NCBI GenBank assembly: GCA_949752735.1
Contig: OX457036.1
Coordinates: 6,302,361-6,366,360 of the forward strand
Reading direction: 5' to 3'
Source of the DNA: Lumbricus terrestris
Taxonomy: Eukaryota; Annelida; Clitellata; Crassiclitellata; Lumbricidae
DNA: 64,000 nt
Part shown: piece after piece, positions 1-10,986 of the stretch
How the letters are laid out: the number at the start of each line of letters is the position of its first letter
Position numbering within the stretch: the stretch's first letter is position 1
Translations under genes and position numbers: made by a program
Notes under the pieces: generated by a model
The model's input: only the letters and a program-made list of their open reading frames with translations
What the model was told of the DNA's origin: nothing
The model's database searches: none

Positions 1-952
1 CTTTATGTGTTTTGCTGTCTTCGCACTGATCTTTGTATAATTCACTGCAGTATTATTGTGTCCGTCTTTGTCTGCATTTACCTTTGTCCATTATTATGTT
101 TCCTTCTTTGTCCTTTATTGCTGTTTGGTTGGGTTGCCATTTCCTGCATAATTCCTTTAAAAACTCATAATTTGCCTTCCTTGTTTCTATTGTGCACTTT
201 TCAATTTGATCGCATTTCTTCTCTGTCCATTTCTGTTTATCCTTCCTTGCTGAAATCTTTACTCTATTACACAATTTTATGTATTGTGTGTAATTTCCTG
301 TGAATCTTTCATTCTGATTTATTTTTCTATTGTTTGCTGGCTACTTCTAAGGTCAACGTTGATATCCATTTCCTATTTTCCTTCTCCGTTTCTGGTATTG
401 TTTCCTTAGAAACCTGTAAATTATTAAAAAAATCTCATGTTATATAAGGAAGATTTCGTATTTTCGTCCAGTTCCTTCTATTCACGTCTAGCTGATAAAG
501 TTCTTAAGTGCAGCAATATTATGCCGAGCAAATTTCTGCCCAGGGTAACGACCTCTGTTGTCAAAGACCCTGGTCAAATCGGATCCATCCATCCATACGT
601 CTAGTTCAACTAACAATCATGATGGCATACAGCTCCGCGATTTATTCTGCTGAATAATTATAACCAGCCACAATTTAGACATTATATTGTATTATTCAAA
701 ATAAAAATGTGAATGAAAATACAAATAAGTGTATTAAACACACTGATTCATTAAGTGTAGACAAATCTATGCAAGAAAATAGTAGTTGTTCACAGCCTAA
801 TTTGATTTTTGAATTTATAGATGATATTAATAAACTTGAAAATATCAGTATAATTATTGTAGTCAAAACACGAATGCCCACCCATATTGGAAAATCTGGA
901 AATAAAAAGGCAGACACATAGCAAAAAATCCTTACTACGGTCTTGGACTACT
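1..952. other. AT-rich flank, no gene seen
   Basis: The open frames here are short, low in complexity and overlap on both strands. I see no splice-bounded exon or protein motif. The only recognisable item is a minus-strand copy of a dispersed ~95-bp repeat near 508-597. Confidence 0.5.
508..597 (-). repeat. Dispersed ~95-bp hairpin repeat, copy 1
   Basis: On the minus strand this reads GGATGGATCCGATTTGACC, then a CCAGGGT...ACCCTGG inverted pair around GACAACAGAGG, then AGAAATTTGCTCGGC. The same string recurs on the plus strand at 14584, 18435 and 37286, and in decayed form near 32698-32870. It is short, conserved and flanked by unrelated sequence in each place, so it looks like a small mobile repeat of unknown class. 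Confidence 0.75.
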
Positions 953-1481
953 GAGTAGTGGGGTTACTGAGAATACTACCTCAAGGGTATACTGAGAGTA
1001 CTGCCTCAGCAATTAAAAAACCATTAAAATACTGCCTCAGCAATTAAAAAGTCATTAGTCACGCCCCAATGACGTCATCGGCCACCCCCCAGTGAGGTAG
1101 TATCCCAACCCAGTGAGTTAGTATCCTAATTATGTCCGGCTCTTTGTCCGTCTGCCTGTCCGTCTGCCTGTCTGTGTACATACCTAGGTGATTAAGAGGT
1201 CGTTAATGATGTGCCCTCGGGTAATGAGTGTGATAAGAATCTCAACGGCGCGGACGAATTTCAAAAACTAACCGGTGCAGGATAGGCCCAAATAAAAAAC
1301 CCAGAAAACTCCAAGATTTTCCACCTAGAAAAAACCCAAGATTTTCCACCTAGAAAAAAAACCCAGATTTTTCCAAAAACCCAAGATTTTTCACTTTTAT
1401 CGATTAGTACCATCCCTCCCTCCCTCCCTCCCTCCCTCTCTCCCACCACCTATTCTTGTATGAATGTATATTCTCAACCAT

Positions 1482-2250
1482 TAAAACGCTAAAATTGTCA
1501 AAAACAAAATCGTGCATGGAGCTATAATGACTCAATTTTACTATTCCTTGCACTCATTCTCCATTCCTCCCTCCATTTCTCAATCCATTGAATCTTGTAA
1601 TACAGTTTATTTTAAAACATTGAAACGCTAAGTATTTATGAAAATACGAACAACATAGCATTATAGCTATAAGACACAATTTTTATCCTTCCATACCACA
1701 TCCTCCCTTCCTCCATCACTTCCTCCCTCCTTTCTCATTCCATTGGAGTGTGAATCACTTGGTATTTTTAAACAGTGAAACGCTAAGTATTTATGAAAAT
1801 ACGAACAACATAGCATTATAGCTATAAGACACAATTTTTATCCTTCCATACCACATCCTCCCTTCCTCCATCACTTCCTCCCTCCTTTCTCATTCCATTG
1901 GAGTGTGAATCACTTGGCATTTTCAAACAGTGAAACGCTAAGTATTAATGAAAATGCGAACAATATAGCATTGTAACTATAAGATGCAATTTTATCTTTC
2001 CATGCCACATCCTCCCTTCCTCCATCCCTCCATTTATTTCTCATTCCAATGAATCCTACACTATGAAGCGTTAAAAATAGAGGAAAATTCAAACATTTTA
2101 ACTTTCAAACCTCAATTTTACCATTCCGTACTACTATCCACCCCTCCTACTCCCAGTCTTCTTCCATTTTTCATTCCAGTATTCTTGCATTCCAGTATTC
2201 TTGCATTATTGTGCAGTCTCAAACACTGAAACGTTAAGAATAGAGGAAAT
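1482..2250. repeat. Tandem ~130-160-bp repeats in left arm
   Basis: The string TGAAACGCTAAGTATT or a variant recurs at 1482, 1621, 1776, 1931, 2064 and 2227. Three central units are spaced exactly 155 bp apart. Each unit has an AT-rich half and a CCTCCCTTCCTCC pyrimidine half. A mirror-image array occupies about 5916-6681 in the other arm. Confidence 0.85.
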
Positions 2251-2310
2251 TTGAATTATTGCAACTATGTTGGTTCAATTTTACCATTCCTTGCTCTTAA
2301 TGCTTACACA

Positions 2311-3080
2311 TTTCAACATCTCAACCATGCAAATTCCACAATTCCTGACCTGCTTACTTACTTACTTACAAAATCTCAGCACTTCAACAACTTTACACAT
2401 ACACAACCTTGGGCTTGTTTTTCATTTCTTCAATCATTCAGTTCTAAATACTTGCATCTTTCAACATCTCAACCATGCAAATTCCACAATTCCTGACCTG
2501 CTTACTTACTTACAAAATCTCAGCACTTCAACAGCTTTACACATACACAATCCTGCGCTTGTTTCTCATTTCTTCACTCATTCAATTCTTAATACTTGCA
2601 TCTTTCAACATCTCATCCATGCAAATTTTATAATTCTTAGTCTGCTTACTTACTTATTCACAAAATTTCAGCAATACATCAGCTTTACACATGCACAATT
2701 CTGTACATGTTTCTCATTTCTTCTTCTTCTTCACTTCTTGAGCATTCAGTTCTAAATACTTGCATCTTTCAACATCTCAACCATGCAAATTCCACAATTC
2801 CTGACCTGCTTACTTACTTACAAAATCTCAGCACTTCAACAGCTTTACACATGCACAATTCTGTACATGTTTCTCATTTCTTCTTCTTCTTCTTCACTTC
2901 TTGAGTTCTTACTTCATGCTTGTTTCAACACCTCAATCGCACAAATTCCGCAATTCCTAACATAGTTACTTACTTACTTACAAAATTTCTGCAATTCAAA
3001 GGCTGTTTACTTGTACATTCTTCTCAGTTCTTCAAACCTTCATATCTTAATTCTTGCACATGTCAACATTTCAATCACAA
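2311..3080. repeat. Tandem ~144-164-bp repeats in left arm
   Basis: TTTCAACATCTCAACCATGC or close variants start at 2311, 2459, 2603, 2767 and 2923. Units carry CTTACTTACTTAC and a CTTCTTCTT tract of varying length. The mirror array lies at about 5100-5870. Apparent ORFs here (for example 2267-2755) arise from this repetition. Confidence 0.85.
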
Positions 3081-3909
3081 CATTCTACACTTTCTCATTT
3101 AGATCTACTTACTTACTCACATGCATTTTCGATCCTTCAGTTTCAACCCTTTTATTACTTGGACAGTAATGATAGACGCCACTCACTTTAAAATTTGAAC
3201 AACATAAATTTGATGCAGACACAAACAAACACACACGTGGAATCACTTTTGAGATGCGCAAACAGTGACGCGTGACAGACGAATACAGCATCATTTCCAA
3301 CTTTTCTCATTCAACTTCACCATTATTGACTCAAATCAATAGACGTCATATAGTTTTAAAATTGTTGCGTCATCATTTTTACAAACATCGGAATACTTTG
3401 GCGAGCAGAAACAGTGGTACCAGTCACTTGGCAGAATGGGCATTAGTGTATTTCGATACCATACAGCCTAAAACGAGTGACGTCATGGAATTACCCAATT
3501 CTAAAAATAGAAACATTGAAAATGTTCATTTGTATGGAATGAGAATATGCTGACATAGCTTGAGCGGCGAATGCAGAGAGAGAGAGGAAGAGAGGGTCTT
3601 AGAAGCGTTTGATGTTACATTAGTTGAAGTGGCTGTGCATACGTCACACGAAGTCTTCATTCTATGCGACTTTGAACATATTGGAAGCAGATATTTGCAG
3701 AGGTGCACGTGAACAAGACACATATTTTCATACTTTGCAGTATTTGTAAGTAAGAAAATGGAATGACCATGACTACAATGCATATCAGCTGAAGGAGTGG
3801 ATATAATTCTTAGTTACACAGTTTATAAAAATAGCCGGATGAGAGATGGAATGGCAGAAAAAGATTCTCATTTAATTTCACATGGATTCTAAAATGGCAG
3901 ACTGAACAA

Positions 3910-4266
3910 AGTAGAGTAAAGTAGGTCTATTTTAACGTAAACAGAGCAGAGCGTTAAGTGTCGCTCGTTTCCTTCAACATTTGGCATTTCACGACTAGAA
4001 AATCCATGCAAGCATTGCTTTGCACATGCAAGTTTCAAAATAATCGTCTTACATATTGTGAGTTCGCCAATGTAGCATTCAAAATTACTAAGTCCTGCAA
4101 TCTATTTGAAGCCAATTTCAATGAATGTCGCATCGCATAAGGTGGAAAACTAGGAACTCATACTTCTAAGACTCATACTTTCACCTCCTCCTCCTCCTCC
4201 TTCTCATCCTCGTTGCTTCTTGCACACTGCCGCTTCACATAATAAATCGACCAACACTGTATGTAC
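3910..4266. other. Unpaired centre of the fold-back element
   Basis: This is the loop between the arms. It holds a 60-codon open frame (3958-4140) with no recognisable motif and a (CTC)n tract near 4184-4206. Nothing suggests a transposase. Confidence 0.6.
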
Positions 4267-7200
4267 TTGTTCAGTCTGCCATTTTAGAATCCATGTGAAA
4301 TTAAATGAGAATCTTTTTCTGCCATTCCATCTCTCATCCGGCTATTTTTATAAACTGTGTAACTAAGAATTATATCCACTCCTTCAGCTGATATGCATTG
4401 TAGTCATGGTCATTCCATTTTCTTACTTACAAATACTGCAAAGTATGAAAATATGTGTCTTGTTCACGTGCACCTCTGCAAATATCTGCTTCCAATATGT
4501 TCAAAGTCGCATAGAATGAAGACTTCGTGTGACGTATGCACAGCCACTTCAACTAATGTAACATCAAACGCTTCTAAGACCCTCTCTTCCTCTCTCTCTC
4601 TCTCTCTGCATTCGCCGCTCAAGCTATGTCAGCATATTCTCATTCCATACAAATGAACATTTTCAATGTTTCTATTTTTAGAATTGGGTAATTCCATGAC
4701 GTCACTCGTTTTAGGCTGTATGGTATCGAAATACACTAATGCCCATTCTGCCAAGTGACTGGTACCACTGTTTCTGCTCGCCAAAGTATTCCGATGTTTG
4801 TAAAAATGATGACGCAACAATTTTAAAACTATATGACGTCTATTGATTTGAGTCAATAATGGTGAAGTTGAATGAGAAAAGTTGGAAATGATGCTGTATT
4901 CGTCTGTCACGCGTCACTGTTTGCGCATCTCAAAAGTGATTCCACGTGTGTGTTTGTTTGTGTCTGCATCAAATTTATGTTGTTCAAATTTTAAAGTGAG
5001 TGGCGTCTATCATTACTGTCCAAGTAATAAAAGGGTTGAAACTGAAGGATCGAAAATGCATGTGAGTAAGTAAGTAGATCTAAATGAGAAAGTGTAGAAT
5101 GTTGTGATTGAAATGTTGACATGTGCAAGAATTAAGATATGAAGGTTTGAAGAACTGAGAAGAATGTACAAGTAAACAGCCTTTGAATTGCAGAAATTTT
5201 GTAAGTAAGTAAGTAACTATGTTAGGAATTGCGGAATTTGTGCGATTGAGGTGTTGAAACAAGCATGAAGTAAGAACTCAAGAAGTGAAGAAGAAGAAGA
5301 AGAAATGAGAAACATGTACAGAATTGTGCATGTGTAAAGCTGTTGAAGTGCTGAGATTTTGTAAGTAAGTAAGCAGGTCAGGAATTGTGGAATTTGCATG
5401 GTTGAGATGTTGAAAGATGCAAGTATTTAGAACTGAATGCTCAAGAAGTGAAGAAGAAGAAGAAATGAGAAACATGTACAGAATTGTGCATGTGTAAAGC
5501 TGATGTATTGCTGAAATTTTGTGAATAAGTAAGTAAGCAGACTAAGAATTATAAAATTTGCATGGATGAGATGTTGAAAGATGCAAGTATTAAGAATTGA
5601 ATGAGTGAAGAAATGAGAAACAAGCGCAGGATTGTGTATGTGTAAAGCTGTTGAAGTGCTGAGATTTTGTAAGTAAGTAAGCAGGTCAGGAATTGTGGAA
5701 TTTGCATGGTTGAGATGTTGAAAGATGCAAGTATTTAGAACTGAATGATTGAAGAAATGAAAAACAAGCCCAAGGTTGTGTATGTGTAAAGTTGTTGAAG
5801 TGCTGAGATTTTGTAAGTAAGTAAGTAAGCAGGTCAGGAATTGTGGAATTTGCATGGTTGAGATGTTGAAATGTGTAAGCATTAAGAGCAAGGAATGGTA
5901 AAATTGAACCAACATAGTTGCAATAATTCAAATTTCCTCAATTCTTAACGTTTCAGTGTTTGAGACTGCACAATAATGCAAGAATACTGGAATGAAAAAT
6001 GGAAGAAGACTGGGAGTAGGAGGGGTGGATAGTAGTACGGAATGGTAAAATTGAGGTTTGAAAGTTAAAATGTTTGAATTTTCCTCTATTTTTAACGCTT
6101 CATAGTGTAGGATTCATTGGAATGAGAAATAAATGGAGGGATGGAGGAAGGGAGGATGTGGCATGGAAAGATAAAATTGCATCTTATAGTTACAATGCTA
6201 TATTGTTCGCATTTTCATTAATACTTAGCGTTTCACTGTTTGAAAATACCAAGTGATTCACACTCCAATGGAATGAGAAAGGAGGGAGGAAGTGATGGAG
6301 GAAGGGAGGATGTGGTATGGAAGGATAAAAATTGTGTCTTATAGCTATAATGCTATGTTGTTCGTATTTTCATAAATACTTAGCGTTTCACTGTTTAAAA
6401 ATACCAAGTGATTCACACTCCAATGGAATGAGAAAGGAGGGAGGAAGTGATGGAGGAAGGGAGGATGTGGTATGGAAGGATAAAAATTGTGTCTTATAGC
6501 TATAATGCTATGTTGTTCGTATTTTCATAAATACTTAGCGTTTCAATGTTTTAAAATAAACTGTATTACAAGATTCAATGGATTGAGAAATGGAGGGAGG
6601 AATGGAGAATGAGTGCAAGGAATAGTAAAATTGAGTTATTATAGCTCCATGCACGATTTTGTTTTTGACAATTTTAGCGTTTTAATGGTTGAGAATATAC
6701 ATTCATACAAGAATAGGTGGTGGGAGAGAGGGAGGGAGGGAGGGAGGGATGGTACTAATCGATAAAAGTGAAAAATCTTGGGGTTTTGGAAAAATCTGGG
6801 TTTTTTTTTTCTAGGTGGAAAATCTTGGGTTTTTTCTAGGTGGAAAATCTTGGAGTTTTCTGGGTTTTTTATTTGGGCCTATCCTGCACCGGTTAGTTTT
6901 TGAAATTCGTCCGCGCCGTTGAGATTCTTATCACACTCATTACCCGAGGGCACATCATTAACGACCTCTTAATCACCTAGGTATGTACACAGACAGGCAG
7001 ACGGACAGGCAGACGGACAAAGAGCCGGACATAATTAGGATACTAACTCACTGGGTTGGGATACTACCTCACTGGGGGGTGGCCGATGACGTCATTGGGG
7101 CGTGACTAATGACTTTTTAATTGCTGAGGCAGTCTTTTAATGGTTTTTTAATTGCTGAGGCAGTACTCTCAGTATACCCTTGAGGTAGTATTCTCAGTAA

Positions 7201-7396
7201 CCCCACTACTCTACTGTATCACTGATGCATCAGCGTTCGCGTGAAGAAGAAGCAAGATGGGGGCATTTGTCCTCTCGAAAATTGACATATTTGTATTTCC
7301 TCACTATTACGTTTGGTTTCAAACTCATTCCTTCGAATTTAAGCTCTGATAATTAATTTATACTATGAACTGAAAAATTTGCATGTAGAATCCATG

Positions 7397-7680
7397 GGCG
7401 GAGTTTGGTTTCCGTTCTTGGAGGGGCTAAATTTGTTGAGGCTAAGACTCGGTCCAGAAAACGAGAAATATTTTCCTTTTTTCTTTTTTAGTCCTCGGGC
7501 TGAAATCTCGGCGAAAAATACAAATTTTCCCGGCCAAAAAGTTTATGACCTTTTTTTAGTCATTCGTATGCTGCGCGTGGTTGGCTAAGCCCGGGAAAGG
7601 ATACCATTTAAACGTTACAAAAAAGGACTCTGGGTCTTCTGGGGGGGGGCTTAGCCCCCTAGCCCCTGATAAACTCCGCC
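7397..7680. mobile_element. Small inverted-repeat element (MITE-like)
   Basis: It begins GGCGGAGTTT and ends AAACTCCGCC. The similarity continues inward, with GGAGGGGCTAA on the left and TTAGCCCCCTAGCCCC on the right. About 284 bp with no coding potential. No clean target duplication was found, so the superfamily is open. Confidence 0.55.
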
Positions 7681-7683
7681 GAT

Positions 7684-8760
7684 GTTTACGATAAGACTGC
7701 ATTGGATTTTGTGAGTCGCACGCGAGACGAATAAATTGATGTTCATTGGCAGGATTCTATAAGTGCTATGACCTCAGATAATAATGATTAAACTTATTCG
7801 CAATTAAAATAATCAAAGAAATCCTGTGTTTAAGAGGACTGTGCATTTGACTTGTTATGATTAGAAATCGATGTTCCCCAGTGGCTAAGTATCATGCACT
7901 TGTATTCGACCCCCATTCATCATTGAATCCATGCAAATTAGGCCTACATAATATACTGATTTGCATAGGTAATAAACACGACATTAGAGAATAACGGAAT
8001 TAATATAATTCAAGTTCTCCATGGGCAATGTGGTGGCCTATGTGTGTCTAATGAATTCAAGATAGTCAAATGAACGCCACACTGAACGGCCAATGCTGTT
8101 AGCAACGCTATAGAAATCACTGCTTACTTTACACTACTTCAATGGCTAAAATAATAATTATAGGTCGACGATTACACGAGACCGTAATGCCTGACGGGGT
8201 GGTGTTCTGATTTGAAAATGAATACCTGGAAGCCGTCCATGACAGTCCAGTCAACTTAAAGCCCTGGACAGAGGACGTGCAAGTGTATGCGTCCACAGCT
8301 GTATTTTTGTAATGTATCTATAAATTAATTTATGGTTAGGAAAACTGAGTCTTTTGTGTACGTGTGATTATGTGCGTCTGGATGTTTGCGTGCGCCTCGG
8401 TATGTAGGCCTATGTGTGCATGTATAAGTCAACACTGAACGGGTTTCGCTGTGGAGACTCAATGATTCCGTCCACAACTGGGAAATAGCACAAGCCACTG
8501 GATGCAACTCACATTGGAGCACCCGGCATATTATGTCCTTGTGTATATATCTCCGTGCGTGTGCACGCATGTCCGGAAGAAAACGCCCACAATGGTGAGG
8601 ACGCCTGTTAATTGAACGCGTGCACCATGGAGCACCAGCTTAGTCAGACAATCCACTTCCCCCACCCCTCTCTGCAGCGCACTAAAAGAAACACTTCCCC
8701 ATACACCCCCCTCGATCTCCCTCTTTTGTTCTCTATGTAAGACCATCGCTTGGCGTGAAA
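7684..8760. other. Intergenic stretch and presumed 5' region of the chitin-binding gene
   Basis: No supported exon. A CACCCCTC/CTCCCTC pyrimidine-rich patch at about 8655-8725 lies shortly before the first coding exon. I see no TATA box at a convincing distance, so the transcription start cannot be set. Confidence 0.35.
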
Positions 8761-8893
8761 CTCAGACTGTCATCCGCTCTGCTTCACAGGCGAACATCCG
8801 TGTTCTGCGAGAGACGCAGTGCCTACAAGACTTCTTCTTAAAAGCCGTTCAGTCTTTGTTTGTCTAGAACCGGAAGACGTATTTACGACGAAG

Positions 8894-8948
8894 ATGTTTC
8901 TGTCAGCAGCATTAGTTCTGTTCGTGGCTGCTTTCTGTCTCGTTCCAC
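8894..8948 (+). CDS. Secreted chitin-binding protein, exon 1 (signal peptide)
   Basis: The ATG at 8894 opens an 18-codon hydrophobic leader, MFLSAALVLFVAAFCLVP, typical of a secretory signal peptide. The exon stops at 8948 before GTGAGT, a near-consensus donor, leaving one base of the next codon (phase 1). The frame stays open upstream to 8819, but only through a non-ATG start, and downstream past the donor into AT-rich sequence. I treat both extensions as non-coding. The joined codon with exon 2 is CAG (Gln). The product should enter the secretory pathway and be exported. The phase-1 border after the signal peptide is common in exon-shuffled extracellular proteins. Confidence 0.75.
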
Positions 8949-10662
8949 GTGAGTGTCAGAACATTATTATTGTTTTAATGGACGAAGCTCACTTTTCCAC
9001 TCTGTTGTCTGATCCTGAAGGGCTTGTTCTTCCCGTAATAATACTCTTTCCTATCCATGAAACCGAATGCTTCCTTAGGTCTTTATCGAACTGCTGTAAC
9101 AATGCACGCTTCCATTGTCCTGCTAGGGATGAATTTATCGATAGGATGTGGTACCGTAATTTAACATGTTACACTCTCAATTTGCTGTTATATACAGATT
9201 ACACACAAGTACCAGGCTACTTATGTTATTACTTTTTCATAGGGCCTTTTTATTAAAATTAATGTAATCGAAATTAATCGTACGATTACTTTTTTAATCG
9301 CAATGAACTGCAAATTAATCGCAACACGTTCCATTCAAGAAGCCTATAATAATAATTATTAACTTAATATTTTTTACAGACTCTGAAGCATAAAATGAAT
9401 AATGCATAGCCTATACTTTCTATTGCAAACAATTTCAAGAAACTTTGGTTTAGGCTCATTGAATTTTTGCGTCTAGTTTATCGAACAGTTTTGATTAAGG
9501 TTAACAGACACAATTGAAACTCTGTTCAGTGTTCAAATGTGGGAACTGTTCAAAATCCTTCCATTTCTTTGAGCCACCTAAAATTATGTGAAAATTGGAC
9601 AATAGTTTATCTGACTATCAAAATTTATAATTTATTCAGCCATTTGAAGAAGCGTTTGCGCTTTAGATTTCCCAGGTGACTCTTCTAGTCACCTGCAGTA
9701 ATCAGAAGCAATTGCTTGCTAACTGTGAGTCGTGTGCATTGAACAGATTAGTTGAATTTGGTTGACCATCTCCTGCAATAATTCCTCTCAAGATTCTTGG
9801 TGTCGAATTTACCTGCATCCCGTCGCTGCTTGAAGACCATTCTCTTTTCATGGGCTTGTCACCCCGAGAGAGCTATTCTGAATGGCTCTGCTGTGAGAAG
9901 TGCTTTTCCAATTAGATTTCAAACGACATTAACACTCGAGTGCCCAAGGTATTTTTTGGTACACGAAGGCCCAAAAGGGGGGTCCGCGCGGACCCCAGCG
10001 TTTTCATGGTAATATCTTGAGAAGGGATTGGAATATAGTTACAGAATTTAGGTGTATGTATTCCCAGATGAATTTGCAATCGATTGATGTATCTTATACC
10101 ACAATAACACCACCTGGTGTAAAATAATAGTGTAAAATCTCTTGATACACATTTTATGCTTGCTTGCGTCATTTACCGAAGGAAGTCTATCGTTTTCATG
10201 CTAAAATCTTGAGAAGGGGTTGGAATATCATAACAGAATTTAGTTCTATGTAATCCAAAATGAATTTTCAGTCGTCTGATGTATCTTATATCACAATAGC
10301 ACCACCTGGTGCAAAATAATAGTGTAAAAATCTCATGATACACAGTATAATGCTTGCTTTCGTCATTTACCGAAGGAATAGCAGCAAATCTTGCGGTACC
10401 CTTAGTATACGATGTGGTTGTGGGGTACAGGGTTGGACAATACTCTCGCAAAATATACCATTCGATGCCCAAATGGTTGCTCTAGGAATACCTAAAAGCA
10501 TTTTTGCATATCTATAGCGTTAAAAAGTTATCCGGAAAAAACGGGCCTGGGGTCCGGTCGGACCCCCCCTTGGGCACTCGAGGGTTAAATTAGACAATTC
10601 GTCAGAGATTGACTCAAAACTGTTTCAGAATTGCAATTTTCGCTGTTCCGATTGCACCACAG
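8949..10662 (+). other. Intron 1 of the chitin-binding gene
   Basis: Bounded by GTGAGT at 8949 and a pyrimidine-bearing CACCACAG acceptor ending at 10662. It contains an AT-rich segment rich in ATTAATCG at about 9255-9330 and a 660-bp TTAA-flanked element (9929-10588). Confidence 0.65.
9929..10588. mobile_element. TTAA-flanked non-autonomous DNA transposon (piggyBac- or Kolobok-like), copy 1
   Basis: TTAA stands at both borders (9929-9932 and 10585-10588). The left end continues CACTCGAGTGCCCAAGG and the right end is its complement, with CCCTCGAGTGCCCAAGG just inside the TTAA. Subterminal GC-rich palindromes of the form GGGTCC...GGACCC lie at 9980-9995 and 10550-10565. Inside are two direct ~175-bp units containing TTGAGAAGGG and CACCACCTGGTG. 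There is no transposase. A second copy lies at 58703-59949, where an uninterrupted paralogue confirms TTAA as the target. Confidence 0.85.
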
Positions 10663-10913
10663 AGGTCATAAGAGCACCATTGCCAGTGGCGAGAAGACCA
10701 ACATGTTGGACTGGGCCGAGTTGCATCGACGGTTGCGTGGGACGTTCGACAGGCTTCTATCAATCGTGTCTTGGGTGTCACTTCTATGCATTTTGTGTGC
10801 TCAATGACATCGCATACTACAATTGCACGTCTGGACCCTTTTGGGACGATACTCGGAAGAGCTGTGTCGAAGACAGCGAGACGTGTTCCTGCAAAACTCG
10901 TCGTCCAGAGGCT
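10663..10913 (+). CDS. Secreted chitin-binding protein, exon 2 (CBM14/peritrophin-A domain)
   Basis: The exon follows CACCACAG, enters in phase 1 (matching exon 1) and leaves in phase 0 before GTAAGT at 10914. After a short leader (VIRAPLPVARRPT) it encodes a Cys-rich module of about 50 residues. The Cys spacing is C-x10-C-x2-C-x5-C-x9-C-x12-C, with aromatic residues in FYQSC, CHFYAFC, AYYNC and FWDD. The C-x5-C-x9-C-x12-C core with the surrounding Tyr, Phe and Trp is the signature of CBM14/ChtBD2 domains, which bind chitin in peritrophic membranes, cuticle and some immune lectins. A Cys-rich tail (ETCSC) and a basic KTRR follow. Exons 1 and 2 together give 102 residues. Chitin binding is inferred from the family. 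Confidence 0.8.
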
Positions 10914-10986
10914 GTAAGTCTACCCTGATTGACCATAATTATTCATTCAATGGGTTGCCGTAAGAAAGCCTCGTGAAGTTGTTCAG

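Larger units (their letters stand above)
953..7211. mobile_element. Giant fold-back element with 2.95-kb inverted arms
   Basis: Positions 953-3909 are the reverse complement of 4267-7211 with only small differences: a few substitutions, and short length changes in CT-rich and CCCT tracts. The arms begin GAGTAGTGGGGTTACTGAG and end with its complement. The 4-bp string TACT lies directly outside both ends (949-952 and 7212-7215) and is a plausible target duplication. Subterminal motifs such as GAGGTAGTATT and ACTGCCTCAGCAATT recur near each end. The open frames in the arms come in mirror pairs and resemble no transposase, so the element appears non-autonomous. Arm similarity implies a young insertion or arm-to-arm gene conversion (inference). 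Alternatives are an unclassified long-TIR DNA transposon or an inverted genomic duplication; the TACT pair favours transposition. Confidence 0.8.

Noticed and set aside
1261..6256. Mirror-image small ORFs inside the fold-back arms
   Set aside because: Each appears twice in opposite orientation and is explained by tandem pyrimidine-rich repeats; no motif.
8819..9256. 145-codon frame as a complete protein
   Set aside because: It starts at a non-ATG codon and crosses a strong GTGAGT donor after the signal peptide; the CBM14 exon matches the splice phase better.
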